The notes under the pieces: generated by a model
The model's database searches: none
The model's input: the letters and a program-made list of their open reading frames with translations, nothing else
Told to the model about the DNA's origin: nothing
Translations under genes and position numbers: made by a program
NCBI RefSeq assembly: GCF_029215985.1
Contig: NZ_JAEMVC010000012.1
Coordinates: forward strand, 1 to 53,390
Length of the DNA stretch: 53,390 nucleotides
Reading direction: 5' to 3'
DNA from: Sulfurimonas sp. SAG-AH-194-C21
GTDB lineage: Bacteria > Campylobacterota > Campylobacteria > Campylobacterales > Sulfurimonadaceae
In this document: positions 35,768-45,022 of the stretch, piece by piece
Position numbering within the stretch: the stretch's first letter is position 1
How the letters are laid out: each line of letters starts with the position of its first letter

Positions 35768-37081
35768 ATGTCACTAAGTTCACTAAAAGATAGACTTGCA
35801 GGGATAAACTATGCAGTACCTTTTGGTGAAGTAGTGAAGATAAACGCGACTGTTATTACAGCTCGTGGACTTAATGTAAGCATCAGTGATATGGTGAAAA
35901 TTGTCTCAAATGAGACAAACCAAGAGATAGTTGGTATGGTTACAGAGATAGATGGTGCAACCTTTTTTATCACTCCTTTCTCATTTGTTGAGGGATTTGC
36001 TTCAAAAGATAAAGTGTTTCTTGATTCAACCGGTATGAATATTCCTGTAGGAGATTCACTTTTAGGTCGAGTTGTAGACCCTTTTATGCGACCTATTGAT
36101 GGTAAAGGGAGCATAAAAGACTCTAAACTTAGCCCCATTATAAAAGCCCCTATAGAAGCAATGAAACGCGGGATGATAGATGAAGTTTTTAGTGTTGGTG
36201 TGAAAAGTATAGATGGACTACTTACTTGTGGAAAAGGTCAAAAACTAGGTATCTTTGCTGGATCTGGGGTTGGGAAGTCTACTCTTATGGGTATGATTGT
36301 TCGTGGTTCGAATGCTCCCATAAAAGTAGTGGCTCTTATTGGTGAGCGTGGTCGTGAGGTTCCTGAGTTTATAGAGAAAAATCTTGGTGGCGACTTAACA
36401 AATACAGTTATTATTGTTGCAACAAGTGATGACTCTCCTCTTATGAGAAAGTATGGTGCTTTTGCTGCTATGAGTGTGGCTGAATTTTTTAAAGACAAAG
36501 GACTTGATGTTCTTTTTATTATGGATTCTGTAACTCGTTTTGCAATGGCACAACGCGAGATTGGTCTTGCTCTTGGTGAGCCTCCTACCTCAAAAGGGTA
36601 TCCACCATCTTCGCTGACTCTTTTACCACAACTTATGGAGCGAGCAGGTAAAGAAGAGGGTAAAGGAAGTATCACTGCATTTTTCACAGTACTTATCGAG
36701 GGTGATGATATGAGTGATCCTATCGCTGATCAGTCGCGTTCTATTTTAGATGGACATATTGTGCTCTCTCGTGAGATGACAGACTTTGGTATTTATCCTC
36801 CTGTGCATATACTCAACTCTGCTTCAAGGGTAATGAATGACATTATAAGTGAAGAGCATTTTAAGGCAGTTTTGAAGTTTCGAAGACTCTACACACTACT
36901 CAAAGAGAATGAGACACTTATTAGAATTGGAGCTTACACTAAGGGTACCGATGAAGAATTGGATGAAGCTATAGATAAAAAAGCTAAAATGGAAGAGTTT
37001 ATCTCTCAGGGTGCAACATACCAAGAAGATTTTGAAACTAGTAGTAGTACTTTGATTGCATTAATGGAGGTTAACTCCTAA
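35768..37081 (+). CDS. fliI: flagellum-specific ATPase FliI
   Basis: ATPase of the flagellar type III export apparatus, forming a hexamer with FliH/FliJ. 437 residues. Walker A is GSGVGKST (in LGIFAGSGVGKSTLMGM) and Walker B is VLFIMDSVTRFA; ALGEPPTSKGYPPSSLTLLPQL distinguishes flagellar/type III ATPases from F1 beta. The N-terminal beta-barrel domain and LLGRVVDPFMRPIDG are standard. It overlaps the convergent WD40 gene by 11 bp. No other export genes are adjacent. Confidence 0.96.
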   Translation: MSLSSLKDRLAGINYAVPFGEVVKINATVITARGLNVSISDMVKIVSNETNQEIVGMVTEIDGATFFITPFSFVEGFASKDKVFLDSTGMNIPVGDSLLGRVVDPFMRPIDGKGSIKDSKLSPIIKAPIEAMKRGMIDEVFSVGVKSIDGLLTCGKGQKLGIFAGSGVGKSTLMGMIVRGSNAPIKVVALIGERGREVPEFIEKNLGGDLTNTVIIVATSDDSPLMRKYGAFAAMSVAEFFKDKGLDVLFIMDSVTRFAMAQREIGLALGEPPTSKGYPPSSLTLLPQLMERAGKEEGKGSITAFFTVLIEGDDMSDPIADQSRSILDGHIVLSREMTDFGIYPPVHILNSASRVMNDIISEEHFKAVLKFRRLYTLLKENETLIRIGAYTKGTDEELDEAIDKKAKMEEFISQGATYQEDFETSSSTLIALMEVNS

Positions 37082-39197
37082 TTAAAGGAGAATTTAACCA
37101 ACTATCTCTCTCTTTCCTCATATTCTGGTTTAAAGTAAAGGCTAGTTTTGTACCTGAAGTTTTTTCATATGTTTTCATAATGAGTAGCATTTCGCTATCA
37201 GTTCCAAATGTATCTATGTAAGAGTATATAATATTCTCAGCATTTTTAAAACTTCTTTTTGATAAAAGTGCTTTTATTTTTGTGTGAAAACTCAAACGCA
37301 ATAAGTCTCCTATCTTTTCAAGCCGTGTTTTTATACTTATAAGATCGCCAAACTTCTTTTTTATACTAGAAAAATCACCTTTAAAGGCATACTCTTCACA
37401 CTCGCTAACAAGTTTAGACCAGTGCTCTTCTAAGAGTTTACTTAATTCTAATGAGTAAAGGTTTCTCGAGGAGTCTATAATCTCATAACAAGATTTAAAA
37501 TCATTTTTTAGATAACACTCTTGTAATCTTTTCACAAGTTTAGCATCTTTATATAATTCTTGTAACTCTTCTTTGATACTTGGTGTTTGGAGGTGTTTTT
37601 TTATAGTATCTATGGCACTCTGTACATCACCTTTATCTATATATTTTTGTATAGTATCTAAGGCTAGTTGTATGGACTTCTTGAGTGTGATATAAGTAGG
37701 TATTTGTGAGAATATTTCATTTTTTCTAATGAGTCTTTCTATGGTAGTAAAGTTTTTATCACTGATAGCTTTGAGAAATTCAATAAAGTCTTCATTCTGA
37801 TTGAGTATGAGGTGTAGCATAGGTTTTTTTGAGAGTACTGTTGCATATACAGAAAGTATTTCTCTAGCGACATCTTGACGACCTAGTAGGATCTGTTTTT
37901 GAGCAAATGCATAGGTCTCTTTAAAAACATCTTCCATTTTTTTGTACTGCCTTGTATATTTTAGAGCAGGGTGCTTCTCAGAGAGTGCATAGGCAAGAGC
38001 ATACTTCTTTTCAAGATAGAGAGTATTAAATCTAGGGTAAAACTCAAAGGCTTTAAAGATAGAGTTTATATCATCTTTTTTGCTGGTGACATTATTAAAT
38101 TTACGCATAAGCATTCGAGCTTCTTTAGTATTCGCATTTATAAGGGCATCTATTGCCTGGGATATTAGTTTATTATACATTACTTCTACACGCTTATGTT
38201 CTCTAGTATCTTTTAACATTGGATCCATATCTATAAGTGTGTAGGCCTTATCTAAATCTCCACTTAGTATAAAGTTTTTGAGATGTTCTACCTTAGGAAT
38301 TTCAACTTTAATAATTTCTTTGGAGTCAAGAACTACAAGTAGGTTGTTCTCTTTTGTGAGAGCGATGTTTAAGACATTGTGTTTAAATGTCAGATATGAA
38401 GTACTCACCACTTTAAAATGCTCAACATCAACTATACAGAGCTGTTTGGAGACAGCACTGACCATAATATATTGAGGGTTTGGCATTATTAGAATATTAT
38501 TGATATTACTAAATGGAGTACTAAGGCTGGAAAGTATCTTTTTTTGTTTGAGTGAATGTATATATAAGGTGCCATCAACACTACCGCTTATTAGCCTATC
38601 TTTATTATAAAAGCATAAGGCATTAATGCGTACTGCAGAAGAGGACATTGTATACTTTGAAGAGAGAGAGAGAATTTTAAGTACAGTGATTTTACCACCA
38701 TATCCACTACATGCAAATAAATCATCATAAAAGGCAAAAGCACTTATGTAGTTATTGCTTATTCGGACATCCTTCTTCTCAGTTTGTCCAAAGGAGCATA
38801 AACGCGAAAGTCCTGAACGGCCATCATATCTATACTGCATAACACGACCATCTTTTGTGCCGGTTATAAGGTACTTTGAGTTTGGAGCAAACTCTATGAG
38901 TTCTATTGTACCTTCGTAGGTCCGAATTTTTTGTAAAAGTAATTTATTTTGTGTATTAACTATATAAATAATATTATCATTTGCAAAGGCTAAGAGGTCA
39001 GAGTCTTTACTAAAACAGACGGCAGTTGTATTCTGACCCAAAAATTCAATAGAGAGGTTTTTAAGGGCACTACAGTTTTGATGTGAGAATACTTTTGCAC
39101 CGTGAATAGCTGTGCTAAAAGCGATAGAGTCATCATCAAGTAGGGTAAACGCAGTGATATCTGAACGTGCTTTATAGCAGCCTTGTTGTGTGAGCAT
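37071..39197 (-). CDS. WD40-type beta-propeller protein with helical C-terminal half, 708 aa
   Basis: No exact family recognised. The N-terminal 310 residues look like a seven-bladed propeller: repeated patterns such as LLAFANDNIIYIVNTQN, LITGTKDGRVMQYRYDG and LISGSVDGTLYIHSLKQKK match WD40-like blades. The C-terminal 400 residues are helical, with repeating units around LINANTKEARMLMRKF, KGDVQSAIDTIKKHL and KNDFKSCYEIIDSS that suggest a TPR-like solenoid. There is no signal peptide, so it should be cytoplasmic. This scaffold design points to protein-protein interaction. It is 6 nt downstream of the SQR-like gene on the same strand. Confidence 0.75.
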   Translation of the reverse strand: MLTQQGCYKARSDITAFTLLDDDSIAFSTAIHGAKVFSHQNCSALKNLSIEFLGQNTTAVCFSKDSDLLAFANDNIIYIVNTQNKLLLQKIRTYEGTIELIEFAPNSKYLITGTKDGRVMQYRYDGRSGLSRLCSFGQTEKKDVRISNNYISAFAFYDDLFACSGYGGKITVLKILSLSSKYTMSSSAVRINALCFYNKDRLISGSVDGTLYIHSLKQKKILSSLSTPFSNINNILIMPNPQYIMVSAVSKQLCIVDVEHFKVVSTSYLTFKHNVLNIALTKENNLLVVLDSKEIIKVEIPKVEHLKNFILSGDLDKAYTLIDMDPMLKDTREHKRVEVMYNKLISQAIDALINANTKEARMLMRKFNNVTSKKDDINSIFKAFEFYPRFNTLYLEKKYALAYALSEKHPALKYTRQYKKMEDVFKETYAFAQKQILLGRQDVAREILSVYATVLSKKPMLHLILNQNEDFIEFLKAISDKNFTTIERLIRKNEIFSQIPTYITLKKSIQLALDTIQKYIDKGDVQSAIDTIKKHLQTPSIKEELQELYKDAKLVKRLQECYLKNDFKSCYEIIDSSRNLYSLELSKLLEEHWSKLVSECEEYAFKGDFSSIKKKFGDLISIKTRLEKIGDLLRLSFHTKIKALLSKRSFKNAENIIYSYIDTFGTDSEMLLIMKTYEKTSGTKLAFTLNQNMRKERDSWLNSPLIRS

Positions 39198-39203
39198 AAA
39201 GTA

Positions 39204-40619
39204 TTACATTCTACCAGTTAGCATAAGGTGTTGGTACATTGGTTTTAACATATAGAGGTCAAAAGCCCACCAAAACCATCTTGGCTTTTCAAATGCCAGA
39301 GGCATACTAGGAGAAGGACCTTTGTAATTAAACTCGGCCATGATAATTTTTCCATACTGAGTTTTTATAGGACAAACTGTGTAACCATCAAAACTTGCAC
39401 TTAAACCTTTCTTGCCTAAAAAGTCAACTATATTTTGGGTTATAACGCTACCATGATGACGAGCAGATCCACCAGTTTTCCCCATAGGTATTCCACAAAC
39501 ATCACCGATTCCAAAGACATTTTTATATTTTTTATGTTGGAGTGTATGTTTATCGACTTCTAGCCAACCACTTTTACCAACAAGTGAAGAGTTCATAAGG
39601 GCATCTACAGGACTCATCGGAGGAACAACATGTATAAAGTCATAATCGAGGACAACAGTATCAGACTTACTAACTATCTCTTTTGTTCCAAAATCTTCAT
39701 CAATTTCTTCTACATCATACGCATGGATAAATGTTGCTTTTTTCGCAGCAACATCTATAGACTGAAGGTGATGCTGAAATTTATTTGTGATGGTGTCATA
39801 GCTAGCTTGAACCTCATGAAGTGCTTTATCAATGGCAGGAAGTGAAAAGAGTTTAGCATTACTCGTGACAAACTGATAATCAGCACTCAGTCCATCTTTA
39901 CGAAGATAATCAGCACTAAGGTGAAGCATCTTTTGCGGAGCACCACCACATTTTATAGGAGTATTTGGTTGTGTGTAGATAACTTTTGGTGTGCTAGTTT
40001 TAGCAGCCTCTTTTAACTCGTTAAACCAGTCCCAAGTTGCAGTTGCACCAACAGCAGTTCCTTTTTCTAAGTCGTTAAGATAAACACTAGTGATACCATT
40101 TTTTCCGATATCCTCTTTTGTTAGACCTTTTATCGCCTCATAGTGGTACTGTATTCCAACAGCTACAACAAGAATATCGTATTTTACTACTTCGCCAGAA
40201 CGAGTGAAAACACGATGATAATCTGGATCAAAAGTTTTTACTTCATCTTTTATCCATGTAACTTTATCTTGATCTATATAACTATTGTTATCAATAAGTA
40301 GATCTTCAAACTGCATTTCACCAGCCCCAACAAAAACTTGTCCAGGTTGATAAAGATGTACCTCGTTTGGAGCGATTATAGTTATGTCAGGATTTTTTAT
40401 TGCACACTTTAAACGCGAGAGTGCCATAATAGCGCCTGCACCACCACCAACAATAACTATCTTACCTTTCACATCTGTACTTGCCTCAGCAACAGAACTA
40501 CCACTAGTAGATGCAAGAACACCTGCTGCAATAGGTGAAATACCCATAAACTTTATGGCATCACGGCGTGACATTTTTAAGTGTTGAGATAGGTCTTTTA
40601 AATTATCTTTGTTGGGCAC
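39204..40619 (-). CDS. sulfide:quinone oxidoreductase-like FAD protein with Tat-type leader, 471 aa
   Basis: Flavoprotein of the SQR/flavocytochrome c family. The dinucleotide-binding motif is IVIVGGGAGAIMAL (54-67). The two cysteines expected for sulfide oxidation are present: C224 in PIKCGGAPQKML and C375 in GIGDVCGIPMGKTGG. Before the fold lies MSRRDAIKFMGISPIAAGVLA, a twin-arginine-type leader, so it may be exported to the periplasmic face with its FAD. Near the end RWFWWAFDLYMLKPMY is amphipathic and may attach it to the membrane. Sulfide oxidation with electrons to quinone is the likely role; other acceptors are possible. A recJ gene lies upstream. Confidence 0.85.
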   Translation of the reverse strand: MPNKDNLKDLSQHLKMSRRDAIKFMGISPIAAGVLASTSGSSVAEASTDVKGKIVIVGGGAGAIMALSRLKCAIKNPDITIIAPNEVHLYQPGQVFVGAGEMQFEDLLIDNNSYIDQDKVTWIKDEVKTFDPDYHRVFTRSGEVVKYDILVVAVGIQYHYEAIKGLTKEDIGKNGITSVYLNDLEKGTAVGATATWDWFNELKEAAKTSTPKVIYTQPNTPIKCGGAPQKMLHLSADYLRKDGLSADYQFVTSNAKLFSLPAIDKALHEVQASYDTITNKFQHHLQSIDVAAKKATFIHAYDVEEIDEDFGTKEIVSKSDTVVLDYDFIHVVPPMSPVDALMNSSLVGKSGWLEVDKHTLQHKKYKNVFGIGDVCGIPMGKTGGSARHHGSVITQNIVDFLGKKGLSASFDGYTVCPIKTQYGKIIMAEFNYKGPSPSMPLAFEKPRWFWWAFDLYMLKPMYQHLMLTGRM

Positions 40620-40663
40620 GGTTATTCCTTGTATATAATATGTCTATTTTACACGGCTTTTGC

Positions 40664-42247
40664 TTAATAAATCTTATTACAGAGCAGTTGAACATTAACT
40701 TTGCCATTAAACTCATTCTTTGCAACTTTATACGAACAAGTGATTTTTCTATTTTCTGGCATCTCGTAAACAGTTCTGAAGGCAATTATCTCAACTGTCT
40801 TCCTTTGATGGGGGTATTGTCGCACTTCTATACGAGAATGTGACTTGTCTGCACCCATTAGTTTTATGTTTACTACTTCTGCATCTTGGAGCAAAAATGA
40901 GGGGCGAAGGTTCGCTTCACCATAAGGCTCAAAACCTTCCAACAGAGATAAGAGTTCTAAGTCAATATCATCAGTATCGAGTATCCCACTAATCATCTCT
41001 TTAGGTTCAAAGTCTTTAGGGTCTATCTTTTTTGCACTTTCATTGATGGCAGTTCTAAATGCAGCGATATTTTCAGCTTTTAAGCCCATTCCCGCAGCCA
41101 TCTTATGACCTCCAAACTTTTCTAAGTAAGAGTCATTTTCTTTTATAAGTTCATAAATACTTACATCACCGATACTTCTAGCACTTCCTTTAGCGATACC
41201 GTTTTCTACATTTAAAACAATGGCAGGTTTACCAAACTTATCGACTAAACGCGAAGCAATAATGCCCACAACACCTTCATGCCATCCCTCACCACTTACA
41301 ACGATAACTAAGTCATCTTCATTTACTTCAAGTATAGCTTTTTTTGTAGTTTGTGCTTCTGTCTCTTTACGAAGTTCGTTGAGTTGACCCAAAAGCTCAA
41401 ACTGTTTATAGGCTGCGTTTGTATCTTTAGCTATGTAGAACTCTAACGCGATACTTGCATCTTCAAGACGTCCAGCAGAGTTTATTCGTGGAGCGATACT
41501 AAACGCGATATCTTCACTTGTTATAACTTTTTTATTTAAAAAATCTCTGATGATGATAGATGATGGTCTTTGCGAAGTACTGATGAGTTTTAAACCCTCT
41601 TTGACAATCGCTCTGTTTATATCAATGAGTGGCATGATGTCTGCAATAACGGCAATTGCTAAAATATCTAAAAACTGTCGCATATCTATTTGTAGTCCTA
41701 ACTCTTTTTTAATAAGCCCCATAAGTAACCAAGCAACTTGTGCCCCACATATCTCGCTAAATGGATAAGTACATTCTGCTAGTTTTGGGTCAACAATAAG
41801 TGTAGCATCAGGTAAAATATCTCCAGGAGTATGGTGGTCGGTGATAATTAAATCAATACCTCTCTCTTTACATATAGCAGCAGCGCCAACAGCAGAGATA
41901 CCATTATCAACAGTTATCACCAAGTCCGCATCAATTCTCTCTAAAACATTTGGACTGACACCATAACCATCACGAAATCTATTAGGGATGATAGCTTCAA
42001 GTGGATAAGGAATCTGCCTAAAGAAGTCTACAACAATAGCAGTAGAACTTACACCATCGACATCATAGTCACCAACTAACGTTATCTTTTTGTTAGCACG
42101 AATAGCCTCGGCAATTTTTTGTGCCGCCTCTGGTGCATTTAAAAGTAGGGCAGGGTTAGGAATGTCTGAGAGTTTTTTTTCCTCTTTACTAAAACGTGAA
42201 GATAAAAGTTCATATAGGGATTGTTTTGTTAGGTTTTCTAGGTTCAT
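40664..42247 (-). CDS. recJ: single-stranded-DNA-specific exonuclease RecJ
   Basis: 5'-3' single-strand exonuclease of recombination and mismatch repair. 527 residues, typical for this phylum. DHH-family motifs are present: VGDYDVDGVSS, VDNGISA, IITDHHTPG, and INSAGRLEDA. The DHHA1 part shows GWHEGVVGIIASRLVDKF and GGHKMAAGMGL. The distal oligonucleotide-binding domain includes GEANLRPSF. It is 45 nt upstream of the SQR-like gene and 43 nt downstream of pyrG on the same strand. Confidence 0.96.
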   Translation of the reverse strand: MNLENLTKQSLYELLSSRFSKEEKKLSDIPNPALLLNAPEAAQKIAEAIRANKKITLVGDYDVDGVSSTAIVVDFFRQIPYPLEAIIPNRFRDGYGVSPNVLERIDADLVITVDNGISAVGAAAICKERGIDLIITDHHTPGDILPDATLIVDPKLAECTYPFSEICGAQVAWLLMGLIKKELGLQIDMRQFLDILAIAVIADIMPLIDINRAIVKEGLKLISTSQRPSSIIIRDFLNKKVITSEDIAFSIAPRINSAGRLEDASIALEFYIAKDTNAAYKQFELLGQLNELRKETEAQTTKKAILEVNEDDLVIVVSGEGWHEGVVGIIASRLVDKFGKPAIVLNVENGIAKGSARSIGDVSIYELIKENDSYLEKFGGHKMAAGMGLKAENIAAFRTAINESAKKIDPKDFEPKEMISGILDTDDIDLELLSLLEGFEPYGEANLRPSFLLQDAEVVNIKLMGADKSHSRIEVRQYPHQRKTVEIIAFRTVYEMPENRKITCSYKVAKNEFNGKVNVQLLCNKIY

Positions 42248-42289
42248 GAGGGTATTATAGAGTAAAAACGCATGAGAATAAAAAAATAT

Positions 42290-43909
42290 TTATTCTGCGT
42301 TTAAAGAAGCTTCAACAAACGCAAGGATTGCTGCATTTGGTGTTTGAAGACGCGATGTAAACTCAGGGTGAAACTGAACACCTAAGAACCAAGGATGACC
42401 TTTGATTTCTACTGTTTCAATAAGACCATTAGACTCACCTGTAACTATCATTCCTGCTTTTTCTAAAGCTTCCCTATACTCAGGATTTGCCTCATAGCGG
42501 TGACGGTGGCGTTCAAGTATAGTTTTTTCACCATTATAAGCTTTTCTAAGAAGGGAACCTTTTTTAGTATCACAAGGGTATTCACCTAAACGCATAGTTC
42601 CACCCATTGGGGATTCGTGAGTACGTAGTTGCATACCACCACTTTGGTCTAAGAAGTTATCTATAAGATACACCATAGGATGGGGAGTGTGTTCATCAAA
42701 CTCTATAGAGTTTGCACCCTCTAAACCAAGAACATTTCTAGCATACTCAACAAGTGTAAGTTGCATTCCAAGGCAGATACCAAGATATGGAACCTTGTTA
42801 ACACGAGCATACTCAATAGCTAAGATTTTACCCTCAACACCACGTGAGCCAAAACCACCAGCAACAAGAACACTGTCACAATCAGCTAAAAGTGCCTCAG
42901 CACCTTTTTCTTCTATCTCTTCACTATCTACCCAGTTAATCTCTACACGAGTATCTAAGTGTGCTCCACAGTGGATTAGTGACTCAGTGAGTGACTTGTA
43001 TGCCTCTTTGAGTTCAAGGTACTTTCCTACAAAACCAACTACAGTTTTTGTTTGTGGTTGTACTATGCGCTTAACAAGTGTGTCCCATTTTTCCATATCA
43101 GGGTTTAGCTCAGGTAGACCTAACTCTTTAGCGATTGGCTTAAGGATATTTTGGCGTAAAAAAGTCACTGGAATACTATAAATTGACTTAGCATCAAGTG
43201 CTTCAATAACACAATCAGGATGAACATCACAACTCATAGCAAGTTTTTTCTTGAAAGTTTTTGGAAGGTCATTTTCACTTCTAGCGATAATCATCTGTGG
43301 TGTGATACCAATACGACGAAGTTCTTGAACTGAATGTTGTGTAGGTTTAGATTTGAGCTCACCCGCAGCTTTGATAAATGGAATGAGTGTAACATGGATA
43401 AAGAAAGTACCCTCAACTTCATCATCATGTTTCATCTGACGAATAGCTTCCATAAAAGGAAGACCTTCGATATCTCCAACAGTTCCACCAAGTTCAACAA
43501 CTAAGATGTCATGTCCATCACCGGCTTGTTTGATACGGTTAACAATCTCACCAACGATATGAGGAATAACTTGAATCGTTTGACCTAAGTACCCACCAGC
43601 ACGTTCTCTCTCGATAACAGAAGAGTATACTTGTCCTGTAGTAAAGTTAGAAGATTTTAAAAATGAAGCATCTAAAAAACGCTCATAGTTTCCGATATCA
43701 AGGTCAGTTTCAGCACCATCTTTGGTAACAAAAACTTCACCATGCTCAAGTGGAGACATAGTTCCAGGATCAACATTGATGTATGGATCGATTTTGAGCA
43801 TACCTACATCAAAACCAGAGTGTTTTAGAAGTGTCCCAACACTCGCTGCAGTTATCCCTTTTCCAAGAGAAGATAAAACGCCACCGGTAACAAAGATGTA
43901 TTTAGTCAT
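42290..43909 (-). CDS. pyrG: CTP synthase
   Basis: Makes CTP from UTP, ATP and glutamine. 539 residues, standard. The synthetase domain begins [21 protein letters not shown] and includes [20 protein letters not shown] and DIGNYERF. The glutamine amidotransferase domain carries the nucleophile in LGICLGMQL and the His-Glu pair in [10 protein letters not shown]. Together with pyrE in this window it supplies pyrimidine nucleotides, but the two are not in one operon. Confidence 0.98.
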   Translation of the reverse strand: MTKYIFVTGGVLSSLGKGITAASVGTLLKHSGFDVGMLKIDPYINVDPGTMSPLEHGEVFVTKDGAETDLDIGNYERFLDASFLKSSNFTTGQVYSSVIERERAGGYLGQTIQVIPHIVGEIVNRIKQAGDGHDILVVELGGTVGDIEGLPFMEAIRQMKHDDEVEGTFFIHVTLIPFIKAAGELKSKPTQHSVQELRRIGITPQMIIARSENDLPKTFKKKLAMSCDVHPDCVIEALDAKSIYSIPVTFLRQNILKPIAKELGLPELNPDMEKWDTLVKRIVQPQTKTVVGFVGKYLELKEAYKSLTESLIHCGAHLDTRVEINWVDSEEIEEKGAEALLADCDSVLVAGGFGSRGVEGKILAIEYARVNKVPYLGICLGMQLTLVEYARNVLGLEGANSIEFDEHTPHPMVYLIDNFLDQSGGMQLRTHESPMGGTMRLGEYPCDTKKGSLLRKAYNGEKTILERHRHRYEANPEYREALEKAGMIVTGESNGLIETVEIKGHPWFLGVQFHPEFTSRLQTPNAAILAFVEASLNAE

Positions 43910-43971
43910 ATAAAAGCTCCATATAGTATATAAATTATAGATGCGATTATATTATAAACTTGTTTAATCTC

Positions 43972-44931
43972 TTATTTAAAATTACGACTTGAAGATATTA
44001 AAAGGTATAAAATTCCAATGATGCCTAAGATTAAGAATAAAAATAGAGTTTGTGCCGCTATAGTTTTTATGACATTCTTTTCATTTGCATCTATTTCTCT
44101 TGTAAAATTTTCAACAGGCATAGCTAATAGATGTATCCCGTCAACAGCATTTTTAGTATCTTTTATCTCTTCGTAAGTGTAGAAGAGCTTGTTTGATACA
44201 AAATAACCATCTTTTTTTAAGCGTACAAAATCAATTGTTTGAGCCTCTTTTAAAAATGCCGTATCATATTTTTTTGAGGAGAGGATATATGGTCCAACTT
44301 TCGCAGCATCTTTGAGATATTTGGCGATATTAAGCAGAGACTTATCTATAAGTAAAAGATAACTATACTCTTTTCTTTTAAATCTTTTAACAATTTTATC
44401 AAAATTTTGTATGAATTCTAAAGTACCTAGAAGTTTATTATTATCAAGTACTGGAACAATAGAACGTAGTGTTAAACCCATTCTTCCGACTTCAAAACCA
44501 AAAAATGGTTCACGCGTAATTCGAACTTCTACAATAGCTTTTCTAAAACCAGTTAAATCATCACCAAATTTACCCAGTTTCCAACTTCTTACAAAAGCTC
44601 GTGTCTCTTTTGTGTGAATATGTATCTTAAGGTGTTTAATACTTGTTTTATCTGCAAAATCTTTTTCTATTTTTTGTAAGGCCTTAATTGCAAGTTGTCT
44701 ATTGTTATCAATAAGAGCTTTTTTGATATTTGTATTTTCGGCAATAGAGATTGCATTGATTATACCTACATCTTTAGAAAATCGTTTTTCATTATTAAGT
44801 TCATTTTTTAATTGATTAGATAATTTTACATATGATGCTTCTTTCTTCTCTTTGAGTAGATAGTTTGCATAAAAAGCACTTGCAATAATATATAAAATCA
44901 AGAGAGTAGAGATGAGTATAGTTTTTTTCAA
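43972..44931 (-). CDS. Cache-type sensor protein without an output domain, 319 aa
   Basis: An N-terminal membrane segment (about 4-25), a large extracytoplasmic region (about 26-285) and a second membrane segment (about 288-311), then only eight residues (SSSRNFK-type tail). The middle part resembles a double Cache ligand-binding domain: GLTLRSIVPVLDNNKLLGTLEF followed by SYLLLIDKSLLNIAKYL, as found in many chemoreceptors and histidine kinases. No HAMP, kinase, MCP or GGDEF domain follows. Either it signals through a separate partner or it is the remnant of a longer receptor; the frame ends cleanly and the following 60 nt hold no continuing domain. Ligand unknown. Confidence 0.65.
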   Translation of the reverse strand: MKKTILISTLLILYIIASAFYANYLLKEKKEASYVKLSNQLKNELNNEKRFSKDVGIINAISIAENTNIKKALIDNNRQLAIKALQKIEKDFADKTSIKHLKIHIHTKETRAFVRSWKLGKFGDDLTGFRKAIVEVRITREPFFGFEVGRMGLTLRSIVPVLDNNKLLGTLEFIQNFDKIVKRFKRKEYSYLLLIDKSLLNIAKYLKDAAKVGPYILSSKKYDTAFLKEAQTIDFVRLKKDGYFVSNKLFYTYEEIKDTKNAVDGIHLLAMPVENFTREIDANEKNVIKTIAAQTLFLFLILGIIGILYLLISSSRNFK

Positions 44932-45022
44932 ATTTAATCCTTTTTATAGGGAAATATATCAAAGAAATGTAAAAAAAGTATAAATATTACTTATGATTTG
45001 TTATATCAACTAATATGTTATA

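Noticed and set aside
36295..36325. GGTTCGAAT-like string suggesting a tRNA T-arm
   Set aside because: It lies in the coding sequence of fliI just after Walker A, and no acceptor stem or anticodon arm can be built around it.
40568..40843. Plus-strand frame across the SQR-like/recJ junction
   Set aside because: It runs antisense through the end of recJ and has no family resemblance or ribosome site; it is a shadow frame.
42687..43181. 164-aa plus-strand frame inside pyrG
   Set aside because: Antisense shadow of a strongly conserved gene, with Ser/Thr/Pro-rich composition typical of such shadows.
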